From Cloeon dipterum (taxonomy: Eukaryota; Arthropoda; Insecta; Ephemeroptera; Baetidae): 64,000 bases of DNA. The stretch is from positions 34,892,335 through 34,956,334 of the forward strand of contig NC_088788.1 in assembly GCF_949628265.1 (NCBI RefSeq), in the 5' to 3' direction. Below are positions 38,052-49,038 of the stretch, piece after piece. The translations under genes were made by a program, and so were the position numbers. Every line of letters begins with the position of its first letter. The first letter of the stretch is position 1. Under the pieces are notes generated by a model. That model did not search any database. It saw only the letters and a list, made by a program, of their open reading frames with translations, and had not been told where the DNA came from.

Positions 38052-39244
38052 CTAATTCAATTTTGGGTCTGTGAAACACATCGTTCCCAAACTCTTTCCC
38101 GACTGCATGAGCATTTCTGCATTCTGCTTCTTGTTTGTGTAATTTTTCATGTAAAAGTTTATAAAAAGTAAAAAGTAAATAAAGATGTTGGCTGACGGCA
38201 GCAATGCAATGGCCGGAGGGTAGTTGCACGAGGGGTGGAGCACGACCAAACTGTGCAGAATTACGCCGACAAACTGCGTCTGTGGAATCAATTAAAAAAT
38301 TTTCAATACATATATTCGGTCTATTTATTTCGCACTCACCAGCTGCAATCGAGTGAGGTACCTCTTCCACCAGAGGTATTTTTGCACGCTCGGCCCGAAC
38401 TGCGACAGCAGGTAGTACGAGTACATCACCACGTGCACGAAACTGTTGACCAGCACCATCAGTGTCAGGTGGCCATCTGGAATAATTTCCATATTTATCA
38501 ATTAGAGTTCAAAGGTGAGAGCGTAAAACTTGCCTGGAATGTAACGCGCGGCGCCCCAGAACATGTACATCACGGTCGAGTGGTGGTACACGTGCAAAAA
38601 TGTGATTTGGCGTTTTTTCTTGCGCAGGATAAAAAATACCTGCGAGTGGCAGTGATATTTAATTAATTATATAGGGCAGGCCATATTTTTCTTACTGTAT
38701 CAATCAGCTCCACGTACTTCGACAGCATCATAAAGTGTGTAGCTCGAGCCATCTGCGTTGTTTATTTTTATTTTAGTATACAATTGCCAACAAAGTGTAT
38801 CAGAACTTACTGTGTAGGAGATTGGCTCATTCACTGAGCCGCACGCTTGGCACAGAAACTTGTAATGGGTAAACCAACCCCCCGAAGCAGCCTACAACAA
38901 TTATAAAGTAATCTCCTAAAAGCTTCAATTGAAGTGAGCTTTACCAAATAGAAAATGACGCCGTTGATGAAGACCATAATCGCGTTGTAAATCATGATAG
39001 GGCGGCGTAGCTCAAAGGGGTGGAAGAAAGACATTACTTTTGGGCCAAACTGGCAGACAATCAGGTAAAGGGCTGAGGCGAAAATCATAACTCCGATGTT
39101 GTCCACGAGAAACCAGTCCTTAGTTCGCACATCTAAAAGGAAAGTTCGTTTTTACAGTAATAAAAGAGAGCTGTGTTTGCGCTTACCTGGTTTTATTCCG
39201 CCTAAATAGGCGTCGAAAATATAGTCGGTAATCCGAAGGAACAT
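38052..39244 (-). CDS. ELO-G: very-long-chain fatty-acid elongase, 284 aa
   Basis: Coding exons: 39244-39187, 39132-38945, 38891-38811, 38752-38696, 38639-38534, 38476-38340, 38279-38052; 855 nt. Starts [19 protein letters not shown]. Motifs: [93 protein letters not shown] and CNYPPA. Exon 3 reads [10 protein letters not shown], losing the proline of CQP. Intron 5 begins GC (CCAG|GCAAGT, 38533). The C-terminus [10 protein letters not shown] is a variant of the triplet's shared tail. Introns are mostly 50-170 bp. Confidence 0.94.
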
Positions 39245-39389
39245 CTTGCCGCGATGTCCAGCTGCGAAATAATGCTCAGCACGCCTTATCCTACCCTTCT
39301 CTTTTCGTTTATGAGCCCCCTTCCTCCGCCCTGCCCCCGAAAGTGCGTCAGTAAAAAAATGCAGAGATATTTTTAGGAAGCGTTGCGTG

Positions 39390-39400
39390 TATCCTTGGAA
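39390..39400 (-). promoter_or_regulatory. Conserved upstream motif of ELO-G
   Basis: TTCCAAGGATA on the minus strand, 146 bp upstream of the ATG, followed about 20 bp downstream by AAAAATATC. Confidence 0.5.
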
Positions 39401-39828
39401 AGAAGAGAAAGCCTCGTGCAGAAAACAATTATTATTTAAAAATGCGATTCATTAGTAGACAATCTCAACCGTTTAAAATTAACTTCAAGGAAGAAATATA
39501 TTTTAGATCTTTTGCGCAGTTGAAGGCACAGGCGTACCATTAATCCATGCGGTTTGCAAAAAACCATGTGTAAAAAAGTGGACTGGTCGGTGAAAATTAT
39601 AGACAACCCAAGGTCGGATTGAAAATTGGACGTATTGAAGCTTGAAATAAAAATTTATTTGCGGTTCGCGTCATAATTGATGTACCAAAGATCCCCTGAC
39701 TATTTATTGTAAGTTAACAATTTGTAATATATATATTTCCCCTCAAAAAATCTGCATAAACACTTTTATTAATTTTTTCCTATTTAGTAAATAAAGTCAA
39801 TAAAACGCTACGATTCATGCATACAAGT

Positions 39829-39837
39829 TTTATTTAT
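39829..39837 (-). terminator. Poly(A)-signal-like tandem abutting the ELO-H stop
   Basis: The minus strand reads TAA then ATAAATAAAA directly after the last codon, so AATAAA hexamers overlap the stop. Either the 3'UTR is extremely short or a further signal (minus-strand AATAAA near 39768) is used. Confidence 0.4.
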
Positions 39838-41634
39838 TTAATCTTGCTTGACACTTCCAGGAGAAATGCACATATTTCCCAACTTATTGCTAGATTCCTC
39901 AATGATCTCCATATTGTTTTTGGCAGTGTAGTTTTTTCGGTAGAAATTAAGAAATAGCGTAGCAAAAATAACACAGTTGAAAGCGTTGAACGTTTGCATG
40001 ACTCGAGGGAAGGTGCACGAGGGATGATAGAGCCACAAGCTGTGCAGAATCACCACCGCGAATTGGGTCTGAGGAATAAGCAAAACACACGATTCAGGTT
40101 TCTCAGACTCGACCTGTTATCTATCCCTAAACGTACCAATTGCATTTTCGTGAGGTAGCGTTTCCACCAAAGATACTTCTGCACGCTGGGCCCCATCTGC
40201 GAGAGCAGGTAATAAGCGTACATCACGACGTGGATGAAAGCGTTCACGAAAAGAGCCAAGTTACTGTGCCCGTCTGTCAGAATATGGAGTACATTCAAAG
40301 AGAGCGAGTATGAGAACGTCTTTATACAAACCTGGAAGATATCGGATAGAGCCCCAGCACATTGGAACTACTATAAAGTGGTGGTAAATGTGCAGCACCG
40401 AGAGCTGACGCTCCTTTTTACGCAATATGAAAAATACCTAAAACAAAAGTTTAAATTTTTTATTTTAGAAAATATGCCTTTGCTTATAGGTGGGTTATTT
40501 AGCAAAGATTTTTAGTTTCTAATGCTATTTAATTTGATGAAATATCACAGGTTGAATGAAAGGGGTCAAGAAAAACAACAAAATCTAAACTATTCAAATT
40601 TTTGACAAAATATTCATTTACAGGAAAATTTTGGAAACCATTGAGACTTAATTATCTCCTCTCCCCGTGGTACAATTTAAAAAAAGAGGAGCTCTTTAGA
40701 TTCCTCTCGCCGATCCCAATCGAACTAATACCAAATTTGATGTCCTGGGTCAAAGTCATAGGTCACCACTGTTAATTAAAATTTTGGAAATGAGCTTGAA
40801 AGTTGTCCCATAATATTTATGAACTTGTGTGAAAATTTCAAAGGAGAGTTCGCTTTAATTTTTAAGAAATATTCCACTTAAAAAATCGACGAAAACACGA
40901 ATTTTTCAAGTTTTTTTATTTTGAAAAAATTGGTAACTCCAAATCTTGGGTTCTAACCATCAGAATTGCGAAACCAGCACCTCGTTAGACTCGTCTTGAT
41001 CTCTCCTTCCCAGCTAAAGTGTTTATAAATATATTTAGTATTTATTTGTTACAATTAGATTGAGTGCTTAAAAAAGAAAGCAATTCTTAACTGTGTCGAG
41101 CAGCTCCATATATTTCGAAACCATCATGATATAGGTTGCATAAACGATCTAAAAACAAAGATAAGAATAAAAAGGATATTCAAGTCTGGCGAAAAACATA
41201 CTTGATAAGACCTAGGGTCGTCAGCAGACCCAACCGGCTGGCACAGGAGCTTGTAATGTGTGAACCAGCCTCCAACAGCGCACTGCCAAAGTTAAGAATA
41301 TTAAAACCCTAGACGTGATTGACTATAAAAACTCACTAAGTAAACTACACATGCGTTGATAGCGACCATTAGCGTGTTGTAAATCATAATCGGGCGCCGC
41401 AGGTCAAAAGGCTTGAAAGCCCGCATGATTTTGGGGCCGGTGATTGCGACAAATAGGTAGGAAAACGCCATGAAGAGCATGAAACCCGCGTTGTCCACCA
41501 GGAACCAATCTTTGCTCCTGACATCTGAAGATAAATATTAGTAAAATAATAAAAACAAATGCTCAAAATGACTTGCCTGGCTTAACATCGAAGTAATTGT
41601 CAAACACTCTGTCTGCAAATCGCAGGTACTTCAT
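39838..41634 (-). CDS. ELO-H: very-long-chain fatty-acid elongase, 285 aa
   Basis: Coding exons: 41634-41577, 41524-41337, 41282-41202, 41148-41092, 40437-40332, 40273-40137, 40068-39838; 858 nt. Starts MKYLRFADRVFDNYFDVKP. Motifs: [84 protein letters not shown] and a CTFPR variant of the usual CxYP. It ends NMCISPGSVKQD like ELO-F. Intron 1 starts with GC (CCAG|GCAAGT, 41576). Exon 4 starts IVYA instead of MARA and its donor (ACA|GTTAAG) is weak; the following 650-bp intron contains a repeat, so splicing there deserves checking. Confidence 0.92.
40580..41015 (+). repeat. Foldback-related repeat, partial copy in ELO-H intron 4
   Basis: Matches 50130-50600 along its length (GATTCCTCT, GGTCAAAGTCATAGGTCAC, ACTGTTAATT, CTTGGGTTCTAAC-ATCAGAATTGC) and ends in a foldback left arm. 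The matching right arm is missing. Confidence 0.65.
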
Positions 41635-41771
41635 TTTCAAAGGCACCTTCTCTCGTCAAATTCCGCGGAGGAATAAATGTTCGTTATGTTTTGTATTAAC
41701 AGTCTCCCTCCCTTTGAAACGAGATGAGCGCGCTTGAGATCCAGTTTTCTTGGGATATTTTGGGAATCACT

Positions 41772-41782
41772 TATCCTTGAAA
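41772..41782 (-). promoter_or_regulatory. Conserved upstream motif of ELO-H
   Basis: Minus-strand TTTCAAGGATA, 138 bp upstream of the ATG, with AAAATATCCC about 20 bp further downstream, as in ELO-G. Confidence 0.45.
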
Positions 41783-41894
41783 TCGTTATACATTCCATCA
41801 GAGACAAAGAGAAGGGAGCAAAACCTGTAAAAAAAACCCTAGCATTATCTCGGTAATATTTAAAATAAATAAGCTTTACAGAAAATTTGTGAAA

Positions 41895-42220
41895 ATTTTA
41901 TTTTTACTTGAAATGCTATCTAAAAATTAGAAAAAGCTAATTTTCCCTAAATTATTTGAGAAAATCAGCTCAAAAGTTTGCATGTTAATCAATCCACGAT
42001 TTATTTCACAATTTACGGAATTTTTCTCAAAATTCGCACACAATTGGATAGATTGCTATGAGAAGGATCGAAATCCAAGGAAAAAATTATTTAATTTTGC
42101 GCGAAAATTGGCAAAATCTGAAATTTAACTGTTCCTCGGTCCTGATTGTAGAGATAAACTGTTGCTAAATTTCACAATGAAATGCGTGCAAGAGCTAAAA
42201 ATGCAAAATATTGATAATTT
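41895..42220 (-). repeat. Interspersed repeat family C, copy 5
   Basis: Reverse orientation: GAGAAAATCAGCTCAAAAGT, ATTTATTTCACAATTTACGG, TTTCTCAAAATTCGCACAC, then ACTGTTCCTCGGTCCTGATT. Confidence 0.75.
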
Positions 42221-43199
42221 TTGGCCTCCAAAGCTTCAATTTAAAAGTGAGCTGCTTATTATAAAATGGTATTTGGTAGTTTTTCATAGAAATAAACTCG
42301 AATCTTTCTTGTAGGCTCAATTTTATATTAAATTTTCTAGATGAGTTTCGCAGAATTTTGTCTTTGAGCGGGGTGGTTACGTATGCATTCATCGAGGATG
42401 AAAATAAAATCATCAAATTAAAAAAACAAGTGAATATGAAAATAAAGAATTTTTTATTAGAGACACTGATGTTATTATTACATTTGGCAGGAGTAGTGCT
42501 CTTGTTGAGCGAATTTTTTTGCTTTAAATTGTCCTCCTTCGTTATTAATAATAAACAGGCGTGGTGTGAATGCGAATGAGCAAAAATTAGATGCTTGACA
42601 CGACCGAACAAAAACAGAGGCGTCTCCTAATATGTGAGCTTGTGCATTTGTGCGAGCAAAAACACACTCCGCAGCACACACACATACAAATGGAAAGCGC
42701 GCCGAGACCTTGACTCTATTTTTGCTTTATGGTCAGTGAGGATTGACGAAAAAAAAATGCTCAGGTTTTTACGACGTGGATTTCACGTGCACTGTTTGCT
42801 GACCTGCGGTCGGATTTTTATTCTTTGCTGAAATTTTCGCCTTCTGGCCAAGCAATAAAACCTTTGTTTTTATTTTGTTTAGTTAGGAACATTATTTTTT
42901 TATTAGTTTTATTAAATTGTGCGAGTAGTTTGTTTTAGCCCCAACATAACAAAATCCAAGCTCATGAATTATTTCATTTTCCTTTTAACAGAGAACCTTT
43001 CGAGCCAATTAAATGATCATTGCGGCAAATTGCCAGGTCACCGTTTTATTACGAGGGTGAGTAAAAGTATTGCAGTCATTTCGAAAAACACCCTGTGCCG
43101 TCGCACCGCAGCACCGGTGGCGATAAGAGCGAATAGTTTTCGGGCAAATTAGAGTTGCAGTTCGTTTTCATCAACGTCCGCTTGGGCACAGAATTGCAG

Positions 43200-44053
43200 G
43201 CGATTATAATTCGGTGGCAGGCGGGTGGCGTGGAAAAGGGCGAGGCGGGCACAGCCATTTTTAGAAAGCGGGGCCGCCAGCCAGCCAGCCAGCCAGCTCC
43301 ATCAAGTGTTATTGAATAGGCGCGTTAGGAGGGCAACGGCAGGCAGCCGGGTGCGCGTGGCCGTGTTGCGGGTGGCGTGCGTGCGATTTCGGCAGGCGCG
43401 CACCGCCCAGTCCCCCGCGTGCCCCGCCGTCCCCGCCGGCCCCCGCGGCGCTCCGACGCCCTCGTTGAGCTGCCCTATTAGATCTAATTGGGCTGGAATT
43501 ATTTAGCTTGCATAATAATGGTCGACGCCGTAATAACAATATTGCCGACCGCCGCCACCGCAAGCGGCCGAAAATGTCGATCGTTTCGCGCCGCGGCTGC
43601 AAAAGGCTGCGGCCAAACTCGCTGCAAATTCTAAAGGTCGGGTCGACAATTTTCAGCAGGAAAAATTCGCAGCTCTGAAAACATAAAAAGCATTTTTGAA
43701 AATTTACGAATTTCATTGCGATTTTTATTAAAACTTTTCCTAAAAAAATTAATCAAACGCTGTTGAAAATTGATCTGGTGCCCCCCTAGCTGTTTTCGAA
43801 ACTGGTGACGGGGGCGGGTTTCGGGAGTCATAAAATGCTAAAGTTCACCGTGACCTAGCCCTCGAGCGGCGGGCGCAGCACCTACGCCAAGTGTCTGCGC
43901 CGGATCAGCTGTTCCCCAGACAGAGGGGCAAAAATCAATGGCACTCGGTCGGTGTGTGTTTTTTACGCGAGTCTGCCCGTGTTGTGGGTTGCGTTCGGCA
44001 GGGGCAGCATAATGAGCGGGACGTGAGCACCGACTGCAGGCCCGGACGCGAGG
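43200..44053 (+). promoter_or_regulatory. GC-rich 5' region of the BTB gene
   Basis: GC content rises sharply relative to the AT-rich flanks and CpGs are frequent. It includes a GCCA microsatellite. No TATA box was found. Probably the promoter and 5'UTR of the gene starting at 44054; no transcription start can be fixed. Confidence 0.45.
43276..43297. repeat. (GCCA)n microsatellite
   Basis: Five tandem units. Confidence 0.9.
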
Positions 44054-47000
44054 ATGGCGCCCACCGAGTGCTCGATGAGCTTCACAGAGTCCGAGCACGG
44101 CAACTCGATGCTCGAGAAGCTGCGGAGCCAGCGCGAGGAGGGCCGCTTTTGCGACGTCACCCTCTACGTCGAGGGACGCAGCTTCAGGTACGAAACGTGC
44201 ACCGGCCGCTCGCCGCCCGTCCACCGCCCCTTCGGGTCACCGCGGTTGCCACCCTCGCGCCCGCCAACGTGCCGCTTCGAGCCGTTCTTTTCGGCCCGGC
44301 CCCGCTGCCCGATTGATTATCGGCCTTTTTGATTGGGCCGACGGCGAGGGTGGAACTGGCGAGAAAAAAAGCACGCTCGCTGCTGGATTATTTGTTTACG
44401 TCTGGAATTATGCCATGTGTTTTTCTAATTATTTTAATGGGCTGTACCCGCTATTACAATTCCCACATCATCTACTAATTTAATCACCAACGCAGACTGA
44501 AGAGTAATTTTAATCAAATTAGTATACCCAAATTAACTCTATATAATTGTACAATTTATACCCGTTTAATTTTGGAAATTGTTTCTAATTAGTCAATTTT
44601 CTAAATAATTTTGATTTCTATATATTGTTTAGCTAATTAGACTTTCCGAGTGCTTTGTTCAAATATTTGATGTTCGTGTATCTATAAATTTGATTGTTCA
44701 TGCTTGCTAATAGTCAATACACGAGAAATTAAAATATATTTAAAAAAAGAAAATGCGGTGAGCAGAATTAGCAAAACAATGAAAACGATTGGATTAGATA
44801 TCTAGAGAAACTAAATTCATTAAATTATTCGTCGTAAGAATTTGAAAGATGTAGTTAGTAAGGAAAGTATTTCCAGTTTTTTTTTAAATTTTTTATTATT
44901 TTTTAATTTATCTTATTCAGCTTATTCATAAAATAATCTTATTTACCTGGTTCTGTTTTTTTTGCGCAGATAAAACTCCAGAGAAAATATTAAATTTCAT
45001 AAAAAATATTATGTCTTTTTTAATTTGAGGGGTGAAAATGTTTCACACAATCCCCCTATGTACATTAGCGTGCGTTACGGCTGGATACTGAGCGTGCCAG
45101 GTCCCGTTTCAAAAGCGAGAAATGATATCAACGCTTTTGCTTTGAAATCCAATAATGACTCTCTCATTCACGAATCTCCAAATTTATTTTTTTAAAGAGA
45201 ACAACGCCTCTGGTTCTTTGCAGAGCCCACCGTAGCGTTCTGGCCTCGTGCTCGCCGTACTTCGACTCGATTCTGAAGATGCACCGCGTGGTGAAGGAGC
45301 GGCTGACGGTGACCTGCCAGAACTCGGAAGTTTTCCACTGCCTGATCAATTACATGTACACCGGAATCGTGCTGATCGACGAGGACAACGTCGCGGAGAT
45401 GCTGCGACTGGCAAACCACTTCCTCGTCTCCAAGCTCAAGACGCACTGCGAGGAGTTCCTCGACAAGAACCTCAGGCTGGACAACTGTTTGCAGACCAGG
45501 CACCTGGCCGACAAATACGACATGACTGATTTGATACGACACGTAGCAATATTCGTTAGAGCTCACGTTCACCAGATAGTCAAGCAACAAGACTTTTTAC
45601 AATTCTCCTCAAACCAAATCCAAGACTTTTTATCTGATAAGGTGAGAATAGGAAAAAACCGGCCAAACTTCTATTTTTTTAAAAAATTAATAAAAAAACG
45701 ACATATTTCCAATCGATGTAATTTTTCTAACGCAAAATCTCATTGCAGACTTTGGAGCTAGACGTGTTGACCTTACTGGATGTTGCCTGCTGCTGGATCA
45801 GCCAAGACCTAACAACGAGGGAATCCGTGTTCCCAACCCTGCTAGAGATAGTTGCCGACTGGAGTGGCCTCAGCGAGGAGCAGGTCAGAGGTCACCTCGA
45901 CTCGCAGGCGCTCTACGCCAACAGCACAGAGTGCCTGAACGCGGTACTCGAGAGTTTGGTGCGCGCCGAGAGGCTGCCCCCGCAATACCAGCCCACCTAC
46001 GACGCCCTCAACAACAAAGTGAGTGACTTTGCATCGATTGAGTGCGCGACAGTGTCTCACGTGTCTTAATCAGTTTCAAATCTCTCACACTGGGCAACTC
46101 GAGATTCGAATGACAGTATATTAAACTGATGCTTTCAGGAAACAGCAACTGTAGAGCCCGAAGAACCCCCTCAAGATGACGCTCAAGATTTTAGTGATGA
46201 TCTCCTATTGATGGGTCCGCCGAAAGAGCCGCTCTGTGACTCAGTTAGAAATGGTTTGAATAATTTGCTGCTACATTCTTCTTCAAGTAAAAATCGTCTT
46301 CTCCTCTTCCAGATGAAAGGCCTAAGCACAAACGAAAATCAAGCACAATTTCTCACCTCTGGCGGAGTCCGTCTGCGAGGCTGCAGGCTCTGCGAAAAAT
46401 TCAAGAGAAGATGCAGTTGCTGCAATCCATGGACAAGCTAGAACTCGACCTGAGCCCAGGGTCTGCGAATCAGGAAGACACAAACTTGGAGCCGATGCCC
46501 ACAGAATCCGCTCCAGAAACTGAAGAGGAGATTTTAAGGTTGTATCTGCAAAATTATATTGTATTACTTGTAATTAACTTTAAAATCATTCAGTTGCCAT
46601 CTCTGCGACTTTTCTACAAATGTGGTGGCCGACCTGGAGCAGCACGCAGCCACCACGCACGCTCACGACCTGAGGTACAAGTGCAACATCTGCGAGTTTA
46701 CCTGCACCTTCAACAAGGATTACTACTCGCACATGAGGGAGCACTTTCCTGGCCCGCCCTTCGTCTGCGACACTTGTAATTTAAAATTCTCCTTTTTTAA
46801 ATTGTTTGTCAACTTGTTATTTCGTCAGGCGAATACCGTTGCGACCGAATCCACCAAGTGCTGTCGCACCGCTTGAGACACTCAGACGAGAAACCCTTCA
46901 GCTGCCTCGAGTGTGGTTTCAAGTGCCGCACGAAACCCAACCTGACGCAGCACCAACGGTCTCACTCCGGACAGCGACCATTCACATGCAAGTCTCTTTA

Positions 47001-48577
47001 TAATCAGACCAAATTCAGATGATGAGTGCGTCCGTTTGTTAGGCGAGGCTTGTGGACGCTCATTCGGAATGAAGTCCACCCTGGAGCAGCACCTGGCCAC
47101 GCACAGCAGCGACAGACCGTACCTTTGCGACACTTGCGGCTTCTCGACAAAGTATCTCAGCCATTTAATTGCTCACAAAAGAATACACACAGGTTAGCAG
47201 AGAAATTTATCACAATTATGTTCAAGATAAATGTGAATTTCAGGCGAGGTGCACAAATGCTCGTACCCGCAGTGCCGGTACACGACCCCGAAACGGTCCC
47301 AATTAGGCTCACACATGCGCACCCACATGGGGGTGCGACCTCACACTTGCTCCACCTGCGGCCGTGGTTTCCTTGAAAAGAGCCACCTGGTGCGGCACGA
47401 GCGCATCCACCTGGAGGACAAGCCGTTCAAGTGCTCGCAGTGCGACTACGCCAGCTCCAGAAGGGACAAGCTCAAGGAGCACTTCAACAGGCACCACGGC
47501 CAAAACGCCTCGGCCAAGGTGCCGTACAGACCGCGCCCGCCACGCACCAGACTTGCGAAGGTATGTGCGAGGGGGTATGCAACCTTCTGAGGCTGCAGGT
47601 CAAGCAGGTTGCATACCTAAGAAGTTGCAGGCGTTTCACTCTCTCCAGTAACATCTCTGCAAAACCCCTCTGGATCCGTCTGGATCAAAATAAAAAATCG
47701 ATACATCGATCGATAAATATCAGAGTCATAAAATTAGCAGTCAAATCGTTGATTTAATTTTGCAGGTGAGCCAAAACCTCCGAAAGCAACAAAGTTCTGG
47801 CCTAGAATCCAGCAACGTTGCTGATTTTTTTCTGTTTGACCCGAAATTCTTTGGGAAACTCTTGAAATCCCCATTTGTGTGGGTTTTATGGGCGTCCAGA
47901 GATCAAAACCCGGAAATTTTGAGTAATTGTAACTTTGTTCAAGTTGGTTGCAGAACAAAACTTTGCACACCGTTGAAATCGTCTCTGCAAAATTAAAACT
48001 TTGCTGATGTTGATTCCAAAGATTTTGTTTTAAAATTATTTTAGTTATTAACTTGAAAAAATTGGTTAGAAACGTCAAAATTTGCATCCATATTTTTATT
48101 AAAAACGTTGCTTTTTCAGGATTTTGAAAATTATATATATCTTCCAGTGGTCGGATTTTCAAAAAACCAGACACCGCTATATACCAGTCTTGATCTTCCC
48201 TAGAAATTCAACCCTTTCAATCTAATTTTTCACGATAAATTCGTGATTTTTTACAACGTGTTTGTTTTTATTTTTTGCATCTCACTGTGCAGCGAAGTAA
48301 TTTGAAACTATGTCTGTTGAAGATGGACGAGCTGGAGCTGCTTTTGGGGTCGACTGGCCCTTCAGGGTTGCCACACTTTCCCTCGTTTGAGCATCTCAAG
48401 CAGGGGAGCAAACACGTCGAGCTGCTGAAAGGAGGCTCGTCGCAGTCGCTGCCGATGATGGGGTTCGGCCAGCAGGCGTTCGTGGAGCCGATTCGGCCCT
48501 TGATGGGCCCCGGACTGGGCCTGGCCCAAGGGGGCCTCGTCGACTACAGTCTTCAGGCGTGCATGCCGCTTTTCTAG
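44054..48577 (+). CDS. BTB-BACK C2H2 zinc-finger protein (ZBTB type), 751 aa
   Basis: Coding exons: 44054-44187, 45224-45641, 45749-46018, 46139-46253, 46313-46538, 46594-46775, 46829-46987, 47043-47192, 47244-47560, 48293-48577; 2256 nt. ATG 44054 begins [27 protein letters not shown] domain (about residues 20-135: [31 protein letters not shown]) is followed by a BACK-like helical region (to about 270), a basic/acidic linker (about 275-387), then nine C2H2 fingers (about 389-640; finger 7 has C-x4-C spacing) and a Gly/Leu-rich C-terminus. This is the layout of nuclear sequence-specific regulators, with BTB for dimerisation and co-regulator binding. Fingers are split by introns at Cys codons. 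Intron 7 has a GC donor (TTCACAT|GCAAGT, 46988). I cannot assign a named orthologue. Confidence 0.9.
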
Positions 48578-48892
48578 GCAAAGACTGTATCGTTTTCTGC
48601 TTGTCTTTTCTAGACCAAGTTGTGAGAGGAACCAAATTAACGACTTAAAACGCAAGCATTTAGATTCTCTACTTGGTTTTAACAAATGCCGGATGACTCT
48701 AATCGTAAGTTAGAACAATTAAAAGCTCGACCGGTTCGGCCATTTGACCAGTGCGCGCGCGATTAGCTGTCCATCTTTCTGGGAAATTTTATTCTTAAGA
48801 CGTGTAGTTCGTGTATTTTTTTATTTTGGATGTTCAAACATTCCCTTCATCAGATGGCCGTTCGAGGGGAGAAAAAATACAGTTCGTTTTTC

Positions 48893-48898
48893 AATAAA
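48893..48898 (+). terminator. Candidate poly(A) signal of the BTB gene
   Basis: AATAAATAAG about 316 nt after the stop codon; the first canonical signal downstream. Confidence 0.5.
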
Positions 48899-49016
48899 TA
48901 AGGTGGAAACCCTTGAAAATTGCTCTACTTCAACGCAATAACAGTTGATATTATGATGTTGTTCAAAAGATAATACAAAACATGTTAATTATTTCTTCTC
49001 CGACGTACGTAAAATT

Positions 49017-49038
49017 ACACACACACACACACACACAA
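49017..49038. repeat. (AC)n microsatellite
   Basis: About eleven AC units. Confidence 0.95.

Larger units (their letters stand above)
41635..43200. other. Gap between the elongase cluster and the BTB gene
   Basis: ELO-H upstream region with its motif at 41772, then a family-C repeat and unique AT-rich sequence. No gene recognised. Confidence 0.55.

Noticed and set aside
43225-43506. GC-rich ORF upstream of the BTB gene
   Set aside because: Arg/Ala/Pro-rich product typical of GC-rich promoter DNA; no splice support.
48140-48200. Weak resemblance to a foldback arm in the last BTB intron
   Set aside because: Only short scattered matches. The block near 63.12 kb was rejected for the same reason.
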